This document shows, in pieces, positions 63,001-64,000 of a stretch of 64,000 nucleotides of DNA; the first letter of the stretch is position 1, and the number at the start of each line of letters is the position of its first letter. The position numbers were made by a program, and so were the translations under genes. The stretch comes from JACKJK01 sp046159835 (GTDB lineage: Bacteria; Pseudomonadota; Alphaproteobacteria; Rhizobiales; Tepidamorphaceae). The stretch covers positions 558,001 through 622,000 of the forward strand of contig NZ_JBJXCY010000001.1 of NCBI RefSeq assembly GCF_046159835.1. Direction: 5' to 3'. The notes below the pieces were generated by a model that saw only the letters and a program-made list of their open reading frames with translations, was not told the origin of the DNA and did no database searches.

Positions 63001-64000
63001 GCCGCCGAAGACGATGGAATCGCCGAAATAGGTCAGCGTCCATCCGAAGTCGCCGGGCGATCCGTCACCGTCTAGCTTTTCAGCGAGCACCTGCTCGCCG
63101 TAGCCGGTTCCTGTGCCGCCTGCGGTGTTGAACGCGTCGAGGTTCACCCAGACCTGCAATGTGAAGTCGTTGGCGCCGAAATCGAACACCGAGTTGTTGC
63201 TGTTGACGGTCGCCGAACTGCCGAGGCTGCCGTCCAGAGACATGCCTCCGTCCACGAGCCCGGTGCTGTTGACCACCGGCTGCGTGCCGCCGTTGAGTGT
63301 CAGGTCACGGCTGTTGCCGGAACTGTCGGTCGTATCGTCGAACAGCCACAGGCCGAGAACGGACCCCGAAGAGATCACGTCGAGGTTGAGCGTCTCGATC
63401 GTCTGCGCCGTGTCGCCCTGGTCCTCTGTCGCGGTCGCGGTGAGGCTGAGCGACAGCGCGCCGGTGAACCCGCTGGTCGGCGTGAGGACGAGATTGGCCA
63501 GCGTGAACCCGGTGATATCGACCGGATTGGTGCCGTCGGACGTGGCGAGGTTCGTGCCGTCGCCTACGGTGAAGCCGTTGGGCAGGCCGCTGAGCGCGAG
63601 GTCCAGCGTCTCCGATCCATCGGTATCGGTCAGGGCGGAACTGACGGTCAGGTTGATCGGGGTGTCGCTCGGCACGGTCGATCCGTCATCCGACACGATC
63701 GAGGCGGTCGGCGCGTCGGCGACTGCATCGATGGCGATCCCGACGGTGGCGGTCTCGGTCTGCGCGCCGCCGCTGCCCGATGCGCCCTGATCGTCGAGCG
63801 TGACATCAAGCGCGTCCGTGCCGCTGTAGTTGCCGTCCGGGGTGTATTGAAGGTTGTCCAGAGCGGTGTTGATGTCGTCCTGCGATCCGGAGAAGGCGAG
63901 CGTGCCGTCGCTCCCGTCACTGTCGGTGAAGGTCAGGCCGGTCGTTGCACCGGTAAAGGCCAAGGCACCATAGGTGACGGTAAGTGTCATCAGGATCGGG
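57055..64000 (-). CDS. Giant RTX repeat / LamG / cadherin-like secreted protein, N-terminus outside window
   Basis: The frame is open from the stop at 57055 to the right edge, so at least 2,314 residues are present and the true start is beyond 64000; the internal Met at 63990 is only part of a domain. Order along the protein: Ig/cadherin-like repeats with TDTDGSETLDLALSGLPNGF; a LamG/concanavalin-type domain at about 62700-63360 (VLGLWLFDDTTDSSGNSRDL, YDGAWTATDVENQW); more cadherin-like strands; then from about 61570 RTX nonapeptides (GGDGNDNIDTGG, GGAGNDELRGGDGDDRLYGG) in large modules. The C-terminus (DTITDFDLGDDMLDLAGLLD, then VTFVYND-type strands ending TVAIA) is a type I secretion signal. 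Adhesin or matrix protein; no enzymatic domain is visible. Confidence 0.93.
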   Translation of the reverse strand, partial: PILMTLTVTYGALAFTGATTGLTFTDSDGSDGTLAFSGSQDDINTALDNLQYTPDGNYSGTDALDVTLDDQGASGSGGAQTETATVGIAIDAVADAPTASIVSDDGSTVPSDTPINLTVSSALTDTDGSETLDLALSGLPNGFTVGDGTNLATSDGTNPVDITGFTLANLVLTPTSGFTGALSLSLTATATEDQGDTAQTIETLNLDVISSGSVLGLWLFDDTTDSSGNSRDLTLNGGTQPVVNSTGLVDGGMSLDGSLGSSATVNSNNSVFDFGANDFTLQVWVNLDAFNTAGGTGTGYGEQVLAEKLDGDGSPGDFGWTLTYFGDSIVFGGNFDTGTPFGFQAATDPNLAIGQWQQFVVTRDGDTFEIFQNGASLGTFTSTEAIGTSVNPLHIGARNGGDGRNFTVDGTIDNVAIYDGAWTATDVENQWNGGAGNEVFPGNPLNAPVLSAGATLAYSENDAPAAIDSTITVNDPDDTNIESATVSITGGFVTGEDVLGFTDTANITGSYNATTGVLTLTGSDTLANYQAALRAVTYENTSDTPDGTSRTVTFLVNDGDRDGLGVTSTVDVTPVNDDPVIELTSDFTGSDAETDAPGDTVDATGTFVTSDADTDETAHTLSVLNVVRGGTTAGLSGVDDNTLKSMLSFSGQTGSPAAFSTTWIFTAAAALFTYLEAGQSVTLAYEVQAEDGASGTDNDTITITINGTANGVEAITDTAQVSLGDKGSVDVLANDVGTGVAFSFTSDIRFWSENGNLVEIDATTGDATYSALHDGPGTDLISYAVTNAAGDEDSGVAAITVEPGAFSNFDLSGTTGDDVLIGNGGYNDITGSDGRDLIWGGGTPFGDFGAQRELLAGEGGDDAIVSPRGSVLMVGGAGDDSMIAGGEGSWSDFALVSYQSSSLGILANLSDPFVGSAQTLASTQVEAGTIHDGLGGVDFVAGVHGLIDSVNDDVIYVAADYTNSFGNWFEVRLTAGDDTVTFESGVTGRIRYTSAGSGTGNAGVHADLSTSTATGLTSSNHIAGNTLVTVGDLDTDFSHIGNDTFTGAQRLVGSNFDDQLLGDANNNRLRGASGDDYLDGAGGSGDRAEYTSAASGVTVDLSANAASDDGDGGQDILLNIEQVSGSLHDDVITGDSNNNTLIGLAGGDEIHGGDGADTIIGDNEDADFNDGGFGGNDRLFGDGGNDTIRGGDGHDEIHGGDNDDTLIGGSGSDRIYGDAGNDTLYSGSNESGSGPASRIDEWIAGPELLDGGTGDDNFHYEGGNVIMTGGAGVDIFFDDRPADEGYDRSIVSYQDDPAGIFARVSSGSSNFGTALGFFLQEERVLDGFGDQDALAGIPDMVLDSQFDDMFEVGFDDVTIGLTGGQDSLTVVNSAMNITVSYEFHDQGVTVDLLAVTGSDTGNTAATADALSGVHNATGTHMADSLTGDNGDNVLQGLGGDDTLDGGAGTLDVASYEYSTGSVVADLSTSSASDGFGGTDTLTNIEGLFGSHFDDTLTGDGNANTIVGSGGDDVIDGGSNDDTLLGDGLGTFRGSDTIYGGDGNDNIDTGGTEALWDAIDLAYGGTGNDTIIASGGFVRAQGGSGADTFVYTDSETLTGSENWFDGFQLDYRDQTQAIVANLTTSNQGSVNAGVNGGTAETSLFHIQNGGVNLDQATNFSTIIDSDYDDQFFIDNTFSGLYGNSIDLRLSGGDDTVSISGGAFVSIRYQFADHGGDGTTGIHGDLDAGAAVGLVDSLIDSNNSLFTTALTSNFNISTDNDIFGESGVDFFLGATRLAGSQYNDQLLGSSGNDRFRGLGGNDFIDGRGGIDRIEFTSSSNGVDVDLSTGTVADDGDGGTDQVRNIENVVGSIWDDAITGDSGHNELYGLGGDDELSGGGGNDLLVGDSHNQANDGYFGGNDILSGGAGNDELRGGDGDDRLYGGDDEDVLVGGYGNDILSGGDGGSNFDTVNYYAETVLYADVYLDLPIGNPQGVIVDLGAAVAYDTFGMIDFLVGIEVVYGTQWDDILIGGGNNEFESFRTFSGNDFVDGGTGWDRLDYAQYDNIHFVNIDIALGTADLFQMASPGSAVAQTTFQNINDLRGTGGNDSLMGSDNTGGLVERFVGLAGNDTFDGRDGIDEASYHNEHNHGGFQGITVVADTVPGNFEITDTFGDTDAANNIENIRGSIFGDTIIGNSQGNRLRGEAGDDDIDGLGGDDTIQGGTGSDTLTGGTGLDTFAYASGDVETGDVDTITDFDLGDDMLDLAGLLDAAFLPGNTADYVQALQSGGDTTVSVDFDGTGSAFGFVDVAVLSGVSAGNITFVYNDASNTSTVAIA
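58190..61320 (-). repeat. Three large homologous modules within the RTX protein
   Basis: Modules begin near 61320, 60142 and 59190 (spacing about 1,178 and 952 bp) with SYQ or DYR, then GIxANL, a DGxGGxD stretch, DSxxDD, a strand block ending LxGGDDTV, SIRY, and a block like GxRLxGSxxDDQLLG. RTX nonapeptides occupy the end of each. Module 1 to 3 resemble each other by eye at perhaps a third to half of positions. They are coding-level repeats, not nucleotide-identical. Confidence 0.65.

Noticed and set aside
61681..63075. 464-aa plus-strand frame in the RTX gene
   Set aside because: It is the reverse-strand shadow of Asp/Gly/Thr-rich repeats, giving Val/Ala/Arg-rich nonsense.

Overview
The window is high-GC DNA (roughly 64% by eye) with tightly packed, often stop/start-overlapping operons. 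Stacked Liv-type ABC systems, TRAP and Dpp transporters, CoA-dependent catabolic enzymes, a split B12-dependent methionine synthase and a cobalamin riboswitch point to a metabolically versatile alphaproteobacterium, probably Hyphomicrobiales. That placement is inferred from gene content, not from a marker gene. I see no rRNA, tRNA, insertion sequence, prophage or CRISPR array.

Layout. (1) 1-7004, minus strand: one operon of acyl-CoA dehydrogenase, class III CoA-transferase, MaoC/HTD2-like acyl-CoA hydratase, a Liv substrate-binding protein, livH, livM and a livG that runs off the left edge. It reads like uptake and CoA-activated breakdown of a small carboxylic acid. A LysR gene follows (7101-8030), with a candidate LysR box in front of the operon. 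(2) 8164-24061: a candidate furan-carboxylate island. It holds a split ThDP decarboxylase pair, an aldehyde dehydrogenase, a three-subunit molybdenum hydroxylase whose large subunit carries a fused CoxG domain, an acyl-CoA synthetase and an enoyl-CoA hydratase-family enzyme. An AraC regulator, a UbiD decarboxylase, a TAXI-TRAP transporter and UbiX complete it. The order and families match the hmfABCDE plus hmfF/hmfG logic of 2-furoate / 2,5-furandicarboxylate degradation; a LysR gene closes the island. (3) 25347-29121: methionine synthase encoded as two overlapping genes, with a palindrome upstream. A cobalamin riboswitch on the opposite strand (29585-29770) precedes a 125-aa protein of unknown function that converges on metH. 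(4) 29897-32179: a single polypeptide joining a family-2 glycosyltransferase to a cytochrome P450, the most unusual gene here. (5) 32270-39581: FCD-type GntR regulator, SnoaL-like protein, a 38-bp perfect palindrome, a consensus sigma-54 promoter, a Liv-type substrate-binding protein, LivH, a LivM-LivG-LivF triple fusion and a cytosine-deaminase-like amidohydrolase. This is a probable nitrogen-controlled uptake and deamination unit. (6) 40164-45672: dipeptide-type ABC system with a fused DppDF ATPase and hairpins in its leader and spacers. (7) 45797-54423: a carnitine/betaine-type region. The minus strand carries carnitine 3-dehydrogenase, a BKACE cleavage enzyme, a DMT exporter and a 39-codon membrane peptide. 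The plus strand carries a flavin monooxygenase, RidA, DUF1028, an ArgE-like deacetylase, an iron alcohol dehydrogenase and a thioesterase. (8) 54488-64000: a TM2 protein, a CHASE2 class III nucleotide cyclase, and the C-terminal 2,300 residues of a giant RTX protein that continues past the right edge.

The recurrent logic is import, then CoA activation or deamination, then oxidation to central intermediates, under local regulators (two LysR, one AraC, one GntR) and nutrient signals (B12, probable sigma-54 nitrogen control). All functions are read from sequence motifs and gene context; no database search was possible.
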